Source: CBDBKL01 sp965206675
Lineage (GTDB): Bacteria > Bdellovibrionota > Bdellovibrionia > Bdellovibrionales > JAKFYE01
Assembly (NCBI GenBank): GCA_965206675.1
Contig: CBDBKL010000007.1
Span: 291,539 to 355,538, forward strand
Reading direction: 5' to 3'
Length of the DNA stretch: 64,000 nucleotides
Part shown: positions 35,785-44,706 of the stretch, one piece after another
Layout of the letters: every line of letters begins with the position of its first letter
Numbering within the stretch: the first letter of the stretch is position 1
Notes under the pieces: generated by a model
Databases searched by the model: none
Told to the model about the DNA's origin: nothing
What the model saw: only the letters and a program-made list of their open reading frames with translations
Position numbers and translations under genes: made by a program

Positions 35785-38700
35785 ATGATCCGTTTGTTTA
35801 TAGTGTTATCCATTTTATTTTCTCCTCCGGTGTTCGCAAAGACAAAGGGTCTTAAGGAGCTACATCGTGATCTACAAAAAATCAATAAATCCATTAATCA
35901 AACTCGTAAAAAAATGCAAACTCTCACGGACACAAACTTTTTACCCGAAACATATTTTATTTTAGCAGAACTTCTTATTAAAAAATCAAAATATCTCTAT
36001 TCCATCAAGCAAATTCAAAACCCTGGGCTTGAGGAAAAGATAGAGTATCCTGAAGAAAAGTTATTAAAAGTAGAGGCTATAGAAATCTACAACAAATTTA
36101 TTACCAAATTTCCCAAATCTCCTCTGCAAGATAAGGCTCTGTTTTTTATAGCGCATGAATATAGAGAGCTGGGTCAACACAAAAAAATGTCCGAAACCTA
36201 TCAAAAGCTTGTCAATAAATATCCAAAGAGTAAGTACTGGTCAGAGAGCCAACTTATTCTGGCCAACCATATTTATGATACGGGAAGAAACTTTGACCGT
36301 GCTCTAACTCTCTATAGGCAAATTATAGATCGACCGACGGGTCCCTTTACTTCATTTGCTTATTACAAATCAGGTTTATGTCATGTTCAGAAAGAGCAAT
36401 GGAAAAAAGCACTTTTAGCTTTTGAAAAAGCTATACAACAGAATAAGAAAACAGAAGACACAAAACTTCCTGAGATTTACAAAAAGACAAATGTCGAGAG
36501 GGATGCTCTTTTAGCAATGGTTTTACCCTATAGCGAAATAAAACGGTTAAAAAGAATGGGCTCTCAATATAAAGATCCCATAACTTATTTTCGATCCTTA
36601 TCTCCTGACTTAGGAAGTTACAAAAGGGTTTTAAGAAAGTTAGCAAAGAGATTGGTTGTCAAAAAACGATATATCCTTTCTGTCCGTCTCTATACGGAGT
36701 CGTTAAAACTTTCAAAAGATTTAAACACTCGGATTGACATATTAGATTCTCTATATGTCGCAATGAAGAAAACAAAAAAGCGTTGGCCTGTTAACGGATT
36801 GATTCCTGAAATTTCCAAAACTGTCCGTCAAATAAAATATGCCTCTCAACTGGATAAAGGGAAAAAGGAATCTCACCTTAAAAAGTTTGAAGTTTTTTCT
36901 AGAGATGTGGCCACACGATTTCAAGAGAGGGCACAAAAAACACAGGAAAAGCGAGATTACCAATTGGCCATCAAAGCATACAAAACATATTTAGAAACTT
37001 TTCCGAAATCAAAACAGGCTTCCTCTATAAAGCTCAACTTAGCGGAATGTTATTACAATATAAATGATTTTATCAATGCAGCCATACAATATGAGTATGT
37101 TGGTAGGGATTCTAATTTTTCTTCAAGCCATACAAAGAAAGTGTTAAACTCAGCGATTCAATCCTACACGCAAGCCTTAAAGAATCCAGAAAACCTTGAT
37201 CGGGTACAGGTTATACAGGCCAGAAACGGCATACGCTCTATGGGTTGGCTTTACATTAAAAAATACAAAAAAAATCCCATTGTTCCGGAAATTTTATTTC
37301 ATATTGGAAGAACATATTATGATGAGCGTGATTTTGATAAATCTATACAATGGCTTTCACAGTACATTAAATATTACCCAAGGCATAAGGATATTGCTAT
37401 AGCTGTTGATCTTATTTTAGATTCGCATAATCAAACTGAAAACTATGATGGTTTAATTCAATCCGGAACACTGATTGCTAAAAACAAATCCATAAAAAAA
37501 TCTATCCGAAAAACAGCTTTAGAAATTGTAAAGCAAGCTCAATATAAGAAGATACAAATCGCATCGGGTCGCTCTTCTCCTAATTATACAAAGAACCTAT
37601 TAAAATTAGCCTCTAAGTATAAGAATCCAGATATAGAGTCCAAAGCTCTGTATGAAGCTTTTTTAAATTCAAAGAAAGATTTAAAAACGGCCTACTCCTA
37701 TGGGGAGCAGCTTTCTTCAAAAGACAAAAAATACGCAAAGAGTGTTATCTTTGAAATGGGTGAGATGGCTTTAAAGACAGCCGATTTTAAAAGGGCTGCT
37801 AAGTACTTTGAGATGTTTGCAAAAAAATATCCAAAAGATTCTAAAGCTAAGAAGTTACTGCAAAGTGCGGCAGAGATAAGAGAATTTATGAGGGAATTCA
37901 AATTGGCGAAGCAAAACTATCGTTATTTAAAAGATAAGAATTCAATAGCCAGGGTGGATTACTTAGCAAAGGATTGGAAATCTCTTAGAAGATCAGCCGC
38001 TCATGTCTCTGGTGTTCAAGGAAAGTATTGGAAGGGTTTGGCGATATATCACACAAGAGGTTCTAAGGCTGCCCGTTCTATTTTAAAATCCCTTTCGAAT
38101 AGGAAGACAGACAATTACGAAGAAAATGCGATGGCTGCACATTCTTTATATCTTCTCTCCATGGAGCTTAAAGATAAGTATAAAAAAATACAGATGAGGC
38201 CATCTAGGGGGAAGCAGATCATTCAAAAGAAGACAAAACTTTTTGAACAATTAACCTCTCGGTGGAATGCGATTACGAAGTCGGGAAATGGGGAATGGGC
38301 CATTGCTTCTCTGTATGAGCTGGGGCACATTTACCAGGAGTTTGCTGAGTTTCTTCGAAAGACTCCTGCGCCAAAAAACTTAACTCCAGCTCAGGGTCAG
38401 GAATATAAGAAAGCCATTTCCGAGCAGGCTAAAAAATATGATTTAACGGCCACTGATTATTTCAAGCAATGCACGGCTCATGCTGAAAAGGCAGAAATTT
38501 TTACTGCATTTGCTAAGGCCTGTGTTTCGAAGGAACAAATAAAAATGGCGGGAGCAAATAACAATGAGAGGCAGCCTGCCAATATTGAGAGTTTACATCA
38601 AAAACTTTTCGAGAGCCCTCAAGATATCAATTTACTGATAAAATTGGGGCAGACGTATGCAAAAAGTAAAAATTATTTATTAGCTCTTTTAATATTAAAT

Positions 38701-38964
38701 CGGGCTTCGGAACTTGATCCGAAAGTGGCTACACCGATAGCTTTACAGGGTATGTATTATCTTTATTTGAATGATTTTGAGTCTGCAAAGTTGAAGTTTG
38801 ACCTAGCTCTTAAGAAGAATTCCAAAGACCCTACGGCTCTTTGGGGAATGGTGGGATTACTGAATGAGTTTGGTTATAAATCCAAAATCCCTTCTTTACG
38901 AAAGCAAGTCAAAAAAGCACGTCCTCTTGGGCCGGTTCATAGCTTTGTTAAAAGTGTGATGTGA
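35785..38964 (+). CDS. Large exported TPR protein (Glt-like locus)
   Basis: This 1059-residue protein has a signal peptide (MIRLFIVLSILFSPPVFA) and TPR or Sel1-like repeats along most of its length. Clear units are LFFIAHEYRELGQHKKMSETYQKLV, LNLAECYYNINDFINAAIQYEYV, FHIGRTYYDERDFDKSIQWLSQY and LGQTYAKSKNYLLALLILNRA. Long periplasmic TPR proteins of this kind occur in the gliding machinery of Myxococcus (AglT/GltE, AgmK/GltI) and in Bdellovibrio; which one this equals cannot be settled by eye. It directly follows the previous gene. The start is ATG with no gap. Confidence 0.72.
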   Translation: MIRLFIVLSILFSPPVFAKTKGLKELHRDLQKINKSINQTRKKMQTLTDTNFLPETYFILAELLIKKSKYLYSIKQIQNPGLEEKIEYPEEKLLKVEAIEIYNKFITKFPKSPLQDKALFFIAHEYRELGQHKKMSETYQKLVNKYPKSKYWSESQLILANHIYDTGRNFDRALTLYRQIIDRPTGPFTSFAYYKSGLCHVQKEQWKKALLAFEKAIQQNKKTEDTKLPEIYKKTNVERDALLAMVLPYSEIKRLKRMGSQYKDPITYFRSLSPDLGSYKRVLRKLAKRLVVKKRYILSVRLYTESLKLSKDLNTRIDILDSLYVAMKKTKKRWPVNGLIPEISKTVRQIKYASQLDKGKKESHLKKFEVFSRDVATRFQERAQKTQEKRDYQLAIKAYKTYLETFPKSKQASSIKLNLAECYYNINDFINAAIQYEYVGRDSNFSSSHTKKVLNSAIQSYTQALKNPENLDRVQVIQARNGIRSMGWLYIKKYKKNPIVPEILFHIGRTYYDERDFDKSIQWLSQYIKYYPRHKDIAIAVDLILDSHNQTENYDGLIQSGTLIAKNKSIKKSIRKTALEIVKQAQYKKIQIASGRSSPNYTKNLLKLASKYKNPDIESKALYEAFLNSKKDLKTAYSYGEQLSSKDKKYAKSVIFEMGEMALKTADFKRAAKYFEMFAKKYPKDSKAKKLLQSAAEIREFMREFKLAKQNYRYLKDKNSIARVDYLAKDWKSLRRSAAHVSGVQGKYWKGLAIYHTRGSKAARSILKSLSNRKTDNYEENAMAAHSLYLLSMELKDKYKKIQMRPSRGKQIIQKKTKLFEQLTSRWNAITKSGNGEWAIASLYELGHIYQEFAEFLRKTPAPKNLTPAQGQEYKKAISEQAKKYDLTATDYFKQCTAHAEKAEIFTAFAKACVSKEQIKMAGANNNERQPANIESLHQKLFESPQDINLLIKLGQTYAKSKNYLLALLILNRASELDPKVATPIALQGMYYLYLNDFESAKLKFDLALKKNSKDPTALWGMVGLLNEFGYKSKIPSLRKQVKKARPLGPVHSFVKSVM

Positions 38965-39091
38965 CATAAATTCTTTCTTGATAAAAATAAATTCTAATGA
39001 TTTAACCCTTTATGACTAACACCAAGTGAAAAATTATAATTTTACCATTACAATAGTTTATAATAATATAATCTTTTAGAGAAAGTAGATA

Positions 39092-40000
39092 ATGGACAAT
39101 ATTGCATATTTTATTTTAGGATTAGCTCTTCTCATCGCTGGAGCTGAACTTCTTATTAGAGAGGCTAAGGTTTTAGGTAAAAAAATTGGTTTATCGGATT
39201 TAAGTATTGGATTAACCATTGTTGCTGTTGGTACTTCTCTTCCCGAATTTGTAACCAGTTTGATCTCGGTATCCAAAGAAAGAAACGATATCGCCGTAGG
39301 AATGGTTATAGGGTCAAATATTATCAATATACTTTTAATATTGGGTTTAGGGGCTTTAATCTATCCCTTAAAACTTCAAAAGAATGCTATTTTAAACAAT
39401 TGGTACTGGGCCTTTGGAGCTGTTTGTTTATTATTTTTTATGGGACCCCAATTCTCACGAATCGAGGGTCTTATATTGTCTGCCCTATTTATTGGTTTTA
39501 TTTGTACCCTACCCAGACAACGTTTAAATGAAGGGATAAAATCGGAAGGCTATTGGAAACTTTTAAAAGACATAGGTTTTTTGCTTTCAGGAATGATACT
39601 GCTCTTTTTGGGAGGTGAATTCTTTTTGAGTGGTATTGTCGGTCTTATGGAAACTTTAAATATATCAGAAGCGGCCATTGGATTAACTTTGGTGGGTTTT
39701 TCTACAAATGTTCCGGAAATAGCAACCACTATTAATGCGGCAACAAAAAGAAATTCAGATATATTAGTGGGCAATATTTTGGGCTCCAATATTCAAAATA
39801 TACTTATGGTTTTAGGTGGAACGGCTCTAATTTCTCCTTTTTCTTTTACAGATAATAATTTGATTCAAAACATTTATATCTTAGCCGGCGTAACGCTTTT
39901 ATTATTACCTATAATTCTATTTTCTAAGAAGATGGGCAAAATTCACGGAGCTTTCTTCCTCTCCGCCGCTATACTATTCGTACTCTACACATTCTATTAA
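39092..40000 (+). CDS. CaCA-family sodium/calcium exchanger (YrbG-like)
   Basis: This 302-residue membrane protein has the two inverted alpha repeats of cation/Ca2+ exchangers: GTSLPE at residues 47-52 with GSNIINILLILG, and GFSTNVPE near 202-209 with GSNIQNILMVLG. The acidic glutamates in both repeats are present. About ten hydrophobic segments fit the family. It would expel Ca2+ in exchange for Na+ or H+. It separates the two halves of the Glt-like locus and may be unrelated to it. M1 copy F starts 10 bases after its stop. Confidence 0.88.
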   Translation: MDNIAYFILGLALLIAGAELLIREAKVLGKKIGLSDLSIGLTIVAVGTSLPEFVTSLISVSKERNDIAVGMVIGSNIINILLILGLGALIYPLKLQKNAILNNWYWAFGAVCLLFFMGPQFSRIEGLILSALFIGFICTLPRQRLNEGIKSEGYWKLLKDIGFLLSGMILLFLGGEFFLSGIVGLMETLNISEAAIGLTLVGFSTNVPEIATTINAATKRNSDILVGNILGSNIQNILMVLGGTALISPFSFTDNNLIQNIYILAGVTLLLLPIILFSKKMGKIHGAFFLSAAILFVLYTFY

Positions 40001-40010
40001 TCACTCCCTT

Positions 40011-40140
40011 GCGGGCTTTTGAAAAGGTGTCATCTACTTCGTTGCAATCACTCAAACCTTCACTCCGACGTAGGAAAAACTACGCCTGCGTTCGGTTTGA
40101 GCTTGAACGCCTCGTATCTAACACCTTTTCAAAAGTCCGC
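40011..40140 (+). repeat. M1 palindromic repeat, copy F (variant ends)
   Basis: This is a 130-base M1 copy whose ends are GCGGGCTTTTGAAAAGG and CCTTTTCAAAAGTCCGC rather than AGGACTGTCG. The interior is nearly the same as in copy B. Both ends changed together, so the inverted pairing is maintained. It starts 10 bases after the exchanger stop. Confidence 0.9.
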
Positions 40141-40261
40141 TTAGTTCTTTAGATTAATTTTCTTTTTTTGGCTTCTCTCAAGGACTTCTAAGTGCCTGAA
40201 GGTTTCTAATTCATCTTTGAGTTTTTTTGAAGATAGGTTTTTTTAGGACATTAGGGCGGGG

Positions 40262-40454
40262 GGGAACTTTTCTTGAGGGATTTCAAAGCGCAGTTCTCTG
40301 AGGCGCAGGGCGTATCTCCGTTAAAGACCGTTTGTTCTAAGCTCGATTGAATCGAGCTTTATCCAGCTAACCGCTTTTAGCCTTCGGCGGAGAGACGAGC
40401 TGCGAACCCTCAGAGCTGTTTGAGCTTTTGGAAGCCCTCAAGAAAAGGTTCCCA
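40262..40454 (+). repeat. R2 repeat, copy a
   Basis: This 193-base element has inverted ends GGGAACTTTTCTTGAGGG and CCCTCAAGAAAAGGTTCCC. The inner part contains CTCTGAGGCGCAGGGCGTATCTCC and an inner hairpin at about 40344-40358 (CTCGATTGAATCGAG). A G7 tract overlaps its left end. Related copies lie at 44367 and 49778. R2 shares no obvious sequence with M1 but has the same style. Confidence 0.88.
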
Positions 40455-40559
40455 ACTCAACATAAAAAGAACCTGCACAAAGAACCAGATACAAACCGGA
40501 GCATATTCTTCTTCTTGAAAAATGCTGGTAATTTACCGATATAGCCTTAGAGGGAACCC

Positions 40560-42350
40560 GTGTATAGAAATAAGAAGAAGTTTACAACTCCACTGCGTAT
40601 TCAGATTTATGATCAGGACAAACTTATCCTAGATCGTGAGTTTAAAGAATACCCTATTGTTATTGGACAAAATCCGAAGTCAGAGATCGTACTTCCCCAC
40701 CACACATCTATAGCTCAACAACATGCTGTTATTGTAGAAAAAAAATCTCAACCACAAATATCGGCCTTATCTAAAAAAATCTATTTTCATAATAAGAAAG
40801 TAAAAACCGCTCCTGCTGTGAATGATGCTCCTATATCTATTGGTCCCTTTAAGTTTGTCTTTTACACTCTGCCGGAAAAAACACAGAACATACAAAACGA
40901 AGAAGCTCTGTATGAAGAAAAAACTGTTATTATGAATAATATAAATCTCTCCGACCAGGCTGAAGAAAAAATAGTTTCCAATGATAAACCCAATAGTAAA
41001 TCAAAAATTTTAGATAAGAATTTAAATCTGGCCACTCCTCATGAATATGTCGATAAGATCAGTCCTAATGAGAGTATTTTAGAGGGAATCATTACATGGA
41101 ACGGAGAAATGTACGATGTTCAACACTTTGAACTCAATGAGAAAGTGAGTGTGGGTTCAGGGCCACGGGCTGGGTTACAGCTTCCTCTTTTTAAGAAAAA
41201 CTTAGATTTGGCGTTATATAATGGAGAAACCACAGAGTGCTTTGTTCCAAAGGGATCTGAGGTCACGGTAAAAAGGAATAAGTCTACTCTGACACTTCCC
41301 GATCTTCTTAAATCAAAGGTTTTAAAGGCTTGGGATGATGGGTATTTACTCACTATGAACAGATCTGACTTTGTGAGCATTGAGTTTGATAAAAGTTCAT
41401 CTGTACATTTTAGATATGTTCCTATGCCGCGAAAGTTGGCTGAAAAAAACCTAACTGTCCCTGATGAGGAGATAAGAAAAACCACTCTCTATTCAGGATT
41501 AATTCATTGTTTTTTACTTCTTTTTACTTATTTTTCTAAGCCCAAAGTGCATGTTCCGAAAATTAAAAATGTTCCTGAACGTTATGCCCGACTACTGGTT
41601 AATCCACCTCAAAAGAAAGTGGAAAAACCACCCGTCCCTATTAAAAAAGAAGTTGTTGTTAAAAAACAAAGTAAACCCAAAAAGGTTGCGCTGAAGAAAT
41701 CAAAGCGTTTAAAACGACTAAACAAATATCCTTTAAAGATTGAAAAGAAAAAGCCTGTGGACGTTAAAAAACTTGTAGCTGCACTTTTACCCAACTCTCT
41801 TCCTCAAAATGTTCCACCTTTATCGATAAACATTGATAAGAGTGCTAAAAAGTTAAAGTCAGTGAAGACGTCTGGAATATTAAACACTTTAGAGACCACT
41901 TCTGCGTCTGTTGAGAATGTTGGTTCTATAAATACAAAGGGTTTAAGTTCTGGAAAGAGTTACGGGATTAAGGCTTCAAGGGGTATATCGGGTTCTCGAG
42001 ATATTGAGGCCTCTGTTACGGGGGAAGATCCTATTGAAGTGGGTAAGGAAGAGGGGTTGACTAAGGCTCAAGTTCGGACTGAGGTTAAGAAACACATTAA
42101 TGCCATTGCTCGTTGTTATGAGCGTTCACTTTTGACAAATCCCGATCTTGCTGGGCGGGTTCAATTTGAATGGAATATTCAGCCCAATGGTCGAGTTACC
42201 ACGGCTCGTGTCTCTAAGTCTGAGATGACAAACGGTGATGTTCTTTACTCGTGTGTGACGTCTATTATACGCAACATGCAATTTCCTGAGGCCAAAAATG
42301 GGCAATCTACACCTGCAAATGTAGGATTTCCATTTGGCAGAATGCAATAG
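40560..42350 (+). CDS. FHA-domain protein with TonB/AgmX-type C-terminus (GltG/PglI-like)
   Basis: This 596-residue protein starts at GTG after GAGGGAA. Residues about 20-100 form an FHA-like domain (EYPIVIGQNPKSEIVLPHHTSIAQQHAVIV). A second similar domain follows at about 175-300. One transmembrane helix (TLYSGLIHCFLLLFTYF) lies near residues 306-323, then a Lys/Pro-rich periplasmic linker. The C-terminal 90 residues match the AgmX/PglI C-terminal domain (EVKKHINAIARCYERSL ... GRVQFEWNIQPNGRV). This fits GltG/PglI of the gliding machinery: a cytoplasmic phosphopeptide sensor linked to a periplasmic TonB-like arm. TolQ/TolR-like motor genes follow. Confidence 0.8.
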   Translation: MYRNKKKFTTPLRIQIYDQDKLILDREFKEYPIVIGQNPKSEIVLPHHTSIAQQHAVIVEKKSQPQISALSKKIYFHNKKVKTAPAVNDAPISIGPFKFVFYTLPEKTQNIQNEEALYEEKTVIMNNINLSDQAEEKIVSNDKPNSKSKILDKNLNLATPHEYVDKISPNESILEGIITWNGEMYDVQHFELNEKVSVGSGPRAGLQLPLFKKNLDLALYNGETTECFVPKGSEVTVKRNKSTLTLPDLLKSKVLKAWDDGYLLTMNRSDFVSIEFDKSSSVHFRYVPMPRKLAEKNLTVPDEEIRKTTLYSGLIHCFLLLFTYFSKPKVHVPKIKNVPERYARLLVNPPQKKVEKPPVPIKKEVVVKKQSKPKKVALKKSKRLKRLNKYPLKIEKKKPVDVKKLVAALLPNSLPQNVPPLSINIDKSAKKLKSVKTSGILNTLETTSASVENVGSINTKGLSSGKSYGIKASRGISGSRDIEASVTGEDPIEVGKEEGLTKAQVRTEVKKHINAIARCYERSLLTNPDLAGRVQFEWNIQPNGRVTTARVSKSEMTNGDVLYSCVTSIIRNMQFPEAKNGQSTPANVGFPFGRMQ

Positions 42351-42416
42351 ACAGACGTCTAGATGTCAGATCCTCATTAGCCCTCTGAATGTCTCTCCTA
42401 TAGAATAATAAGTGCT

Positions 42417-43061
42417 ATGCTTGAGGCGATTTTAGATCAGTTACGAGAACCTGAATTAGTGATGTGGCTTATAGCCATATGTTCTATGTTAGGGGTTGCG
42501 ATTACTTTGGAGCGCATCACTGTTATTAAAAGAGCTGCGGCGATTTCAAAAGAAAATTTATTGAACCATATAAATTCTTACATTCTTCAGGGAAATTTAG
42601 AAAAGGCGATTTCTATCTGTTCACAGACTAAGACACCTTTAACGAATATTATTCGAACGGGGCTTGTTCAGGTGGCTAATGGAAAGAATGAGGAAGAGGT
42701 TCAAACGGCTATGGACTCTGTTGCGTTGAATGAAATTCCTAAGATTGAAAAAAGAATTAATTATCTTTCTACCCTATCGAATTTAGCCACACTTTTGGGT
42801 CTTTTGGGAACGGTTAAGGGTCTTATTGGAGCGTTTGCTGCTGTGGCAAATGTTGCTCCAGCGGAAAAGGCGGCACTTTTGTCAAATTCTATTTCGATTG
42901 CGATGAGTACAACGGCTTTTGGTTTAATGGTAGCCATACCTTTATTGGCAGTTTATGGTTGGTTAAATTCTTGGGGACAAAACGTTGTTGATGACATACA
43001 TGAGGCAAGTGTAACAACATTAAACTTTGTTCTAACAAACCGTGAAAAAATATCTGGATAA
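42417..43061 (+). CDS. TolQ/ExbB/MotA-type proton channel subunit (AglR/AglX-like)
   Basis: This 214-residue protein has three hydrophobic helices near residues 15-34, 122-141 and 162-182, with the family core LATLLGLLGTVKGLIGAFAAVA and SISIAMSTTAFGLMVAIPLL. It would form the pentameric proton channel around TolR/ExbD-like helices. The two following genes are ExbD/TolR-like, giving one Q and two R subunits, the same composition as AglR-AglQ-AglS in Myxococcus. No SD site is obvious before the ATG. Confidence 0.88.
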   Translation: MLEAILDQLREPELVMWLIAICSMLGVAITLERITVIKRAAAISKENLLNHINSYILQGNLEKAISICSQTKTPLTNIIRTGLVQVANGKNEEEVQTAMDSVALNEIPKIEKRINYLSTLSNLATLLGLLGTVKGLIGAFAAVANVAPAEKAALLSNSISIAMSTTAFGLMVAIPLLAVYGWLNSWGQNVVDDIHEASVTTLNFVLTNREKISG

Positions 43062-43066
43062 GAAAA

Positions 43067-43507
43067 ATGGCCAGAAGAAAAAAGCGATCAGAAGATGAAG
43101 AACTTAATCTGACACCTTTTATTGATCTTTTTTCCACTCTTGTGGTTTTTTTATTACTGACAGCCGTGTGGTTACAAATCAATTCTTTATCTACGAATGT
43201 GGAGAACACGGATACAAACTCAGCATCTCGGAGTTCAAAGGTCAGTCTTGCTGTTACGATTTTAAAGGATCAGATTGAAATGTCAGAGGACGATAGGGCG
43301 ACTCAGTTACCTTTGAAACTGACATCTAAGGGGCTTTTAGATTCTAAGTCTTTAATTCAGGAATTAAATGAATGGCGTCAGCGTTATCCTGAGAGAAAGG
43401 ATATTGTTCTTAATACACAGAACGAGATTCCTTATAGTTATATGATACAGGTGTTTGATGTTCTTGTGGGGCAAGGATGGTCAGATGTGGGGGTTAATAC
43501 ACAATGA
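43067..43507 (+). CDS. ExbD/TolR-type subunit 1
   Basis: This 146-residue protein has a short basic cytoplasmic N-terminus, the LNLTPFIDLFSTLVVFLLLT segment (residues about 14-33) with the conserved proton-carrying aspartate, and a periplasmic domain ending in YSYMIQVFDVLVGQGWSDVGV, as in TolR/ExbD. It would harness proton flow to move the FHA-TonB partner encoded upstream. It begins 5 bases after the channel gene and overlaps the next gene by 4 bases. Confidence 0.88.
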   Translation: MARRKKRSEDEELNLTPFIDLFSTLVVFLLLTAVWLQINSLSTNVENTDTNSASRSSKVSLAVTILKDQIEMSEDDRATQLPLKLTSKGLLDSKSLIQELNEWRQRYPERKDIVLNTQNEIPYSYMIQVFDVLVGQGWSDVGVNTQ

Positions 43508-44064
43508 CGGAGCAAAAAGGACGTATCAAGCGAGTTGTTCAAGTTCCTGGGTATCATTTGTCTTCAAAGTATGATTTGGCCAAGACTCGAGAGCGTTTAA
43601 CAGCTTTGGAGAGTAAGAGAAAGCAGCCGGGGTTAAATTTAGCTCCTATGATTGATATTTTCTCCATGTTGGTTATTTTTTTACTTCTTAATTTTTCATC
43701 GACGGGTGAGATATTTTTTATTTCTAAGGATTTGAGTTTACCGCAGGCTTCTCATGCCAGAAGCTTGGAAGGGTTGCCACTTCTTTCTATCACACAGAAT
43801 TCCATTATTTTTGAGGCGAAGAATGTGGGTGAAAATCCTGTGTTTATTGAGGATAAGCAGGCAGAGTTACCTCAGTTGAGGTTAAAGTTACAACAAATTA
43901 AGGTTCTTCATGAGACAATATTTCCTGATAGGCCTTTTAAGGGTGAGGTTAATATTCAGGCGGACGAGTCTATACCTTTGATTTACGTAAAGCGTGTTAT
44001 GAATGTTTTGATTAATGAGGGTTGGACAGGGATTAACTTTGCGGTTATTCCTTCGTCGTCTTAA
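43504..44064 (+). CDS. ExbD/TolR-type subunit 2
   Basis: This 186-residue protein has a longer cytoplasmic N-terminus (about 45 residues, basic) than subunit 1, then LNLAPMIDIFSMLVIFLLLNF with the conserved Asp, and a periplasmic domain ending in IPLIYVKRVMNVLINEGWTGINF. Two different TolR-like partners beside one TolQ-like protein is the arrangement of Agl-type motors. It overlaps subunit 1 by 4 bases and ends 4 bases into the convergent small gene. Confidence 0.87.
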   Translation: MTEQKGRIKRVVQVPGYHLSSKYDLAKTRERLTALESKRKQPGLNLAPMIDIFSMLVIFLLLNFSSTGEIFFISKDLSLPQASHARSLEGLPLLSITQNSIIFEAKNVGENPVFIEDKQAELPQLRLKLQQIKVLHETIFPDRPFKGEVNIQADESIPLIYVKRVMNVLINEGWTGINFAVIPSSS

Positions 44065-44303
44065 TTTCTTTTTGTAACTCCCGGGGCGGGTTCTGGAAGT
44101 TCTTCGATAATTTCTTTAGAAAAGTTCGTTCGAAATTTAATATAGTTTTTAAGGTCGTTTTGTTGTCGGGACAGAAAGTTAAGCCGTTCTGAATTATGAA
44201 GTTGTCCTTTGATATCTATATCTTCTAAATTGATTTTATTTTCCGCTTTTACAGAAACCGAAAAAAACAAGAACAGAATACAAAAAACCTTTTCACATTT
44301 CAT
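44061..44303 (-). CDS. Small exported protein beside the motor genes
   Basis: This 80-residue protein has a signal peptide (CILFLFFSVSVKA, cleavage near 20) and a mature part ENKINLEDIDIKGQLHNSERLNFLSRQQNDLKNYIKFRTNFSKEIIEELPEPAPG. The pattern of a charged helix followed by a Pro-rich tail could be a small periplasmic subunit. It is convergent with the TolR-like gene and overlaps its end by 4 bases. I recall no family name. The clear signal peptide and codon usage support a real gene. Confidence 0.6.
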   Translation of the reverse strand: MKCEKVFCILFLFFSVSVKAENKINLEDIDIKGQLHNSERLNFLSRQQNDLKNYIKFRTNFSKEIIEELPEPAPGVTKRN

Positions 44304-44366
44304 ACACTAAGGATATCAAATATTTTAAAATAACTCAAAAGATTCCTCTCTGTATTTTGAAACCTT

Positions 44367-44499
44367 GAGAGAGAAGTTTTCTCAAGGCTTCCAAATCCTC
44401 AAACAGCTCTGAGGGTACGCAGCTCGTCTCTCCCTTCGGGAGATACGCCCTGCGCCTCAGAGAACTGCGCTTTGAAATCCTTGAGAAAACTTCTCTCTC
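44367..44499 (-). repeat. R2 repeat, copy b (short form)
   Basis: This 133-base element has ends GAGAGAAGTTTTCTCAAGG and CCTTGAGAAAACTTCTCTC. Its middle is CAGCTCGTCTCTCCCTTCGGGAGATACGCCCTGCGCCTCAGAG cut short, lacking about 60 bases of the central part of copies a and c. It contains its own small hairpin CTCCCTTCGGGAG. Its orientation is opposite to copy a. Confidence 0.85.
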
Positions 44500-44580
44500 C
44501 AAACTACAAAGCAAATTCTCTAGATGTAAAATATAAATATTCCAGCTCCGCTAAATATGGAGGGCTTTCCTGAAATGAGC

Positions 44581-44706
44581 TTACTCTTTCTCCAACTCCG
44601 AGAGTTTTTCAAGATATTCTTTTTCATCAATAATAAATTGATTTTCACCTATTTTTTCTGCCTCTGATTTTGATAAATATCTGAGAGGATTAATTAGTTT
44701 CAGTTT
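44581..44706 (-). CDS. Possible short ORF without a clear start
   Basis: On the minus strand, in a frame different from the neighbouring lipoprotein gene, is a coding-looking stretch RKLKLINPLRYLSKSEAEKI followed by GENQFIIDEKEYLEKLSELEKE and TAA. It overlaps the last codons of the lipoprotein gene (44690-45481). No ATG, GTG or TTG is well placed, though GGAGG lies near its beginning. It may be translated by coupling from a rare start, or be the tail of a lost gene. Confidence 0.25.
   Translation of the reverse strand, partial: KLKLINPLRYLSKSEAEKIGENQFIIDEKEYLEKLSELEKE

Noticed and set aside
36431..37901. Antisense frames in the large TPR gene
   Set aside because: They are shadows caused by codon bias of the Lys/Leu-rich gene.
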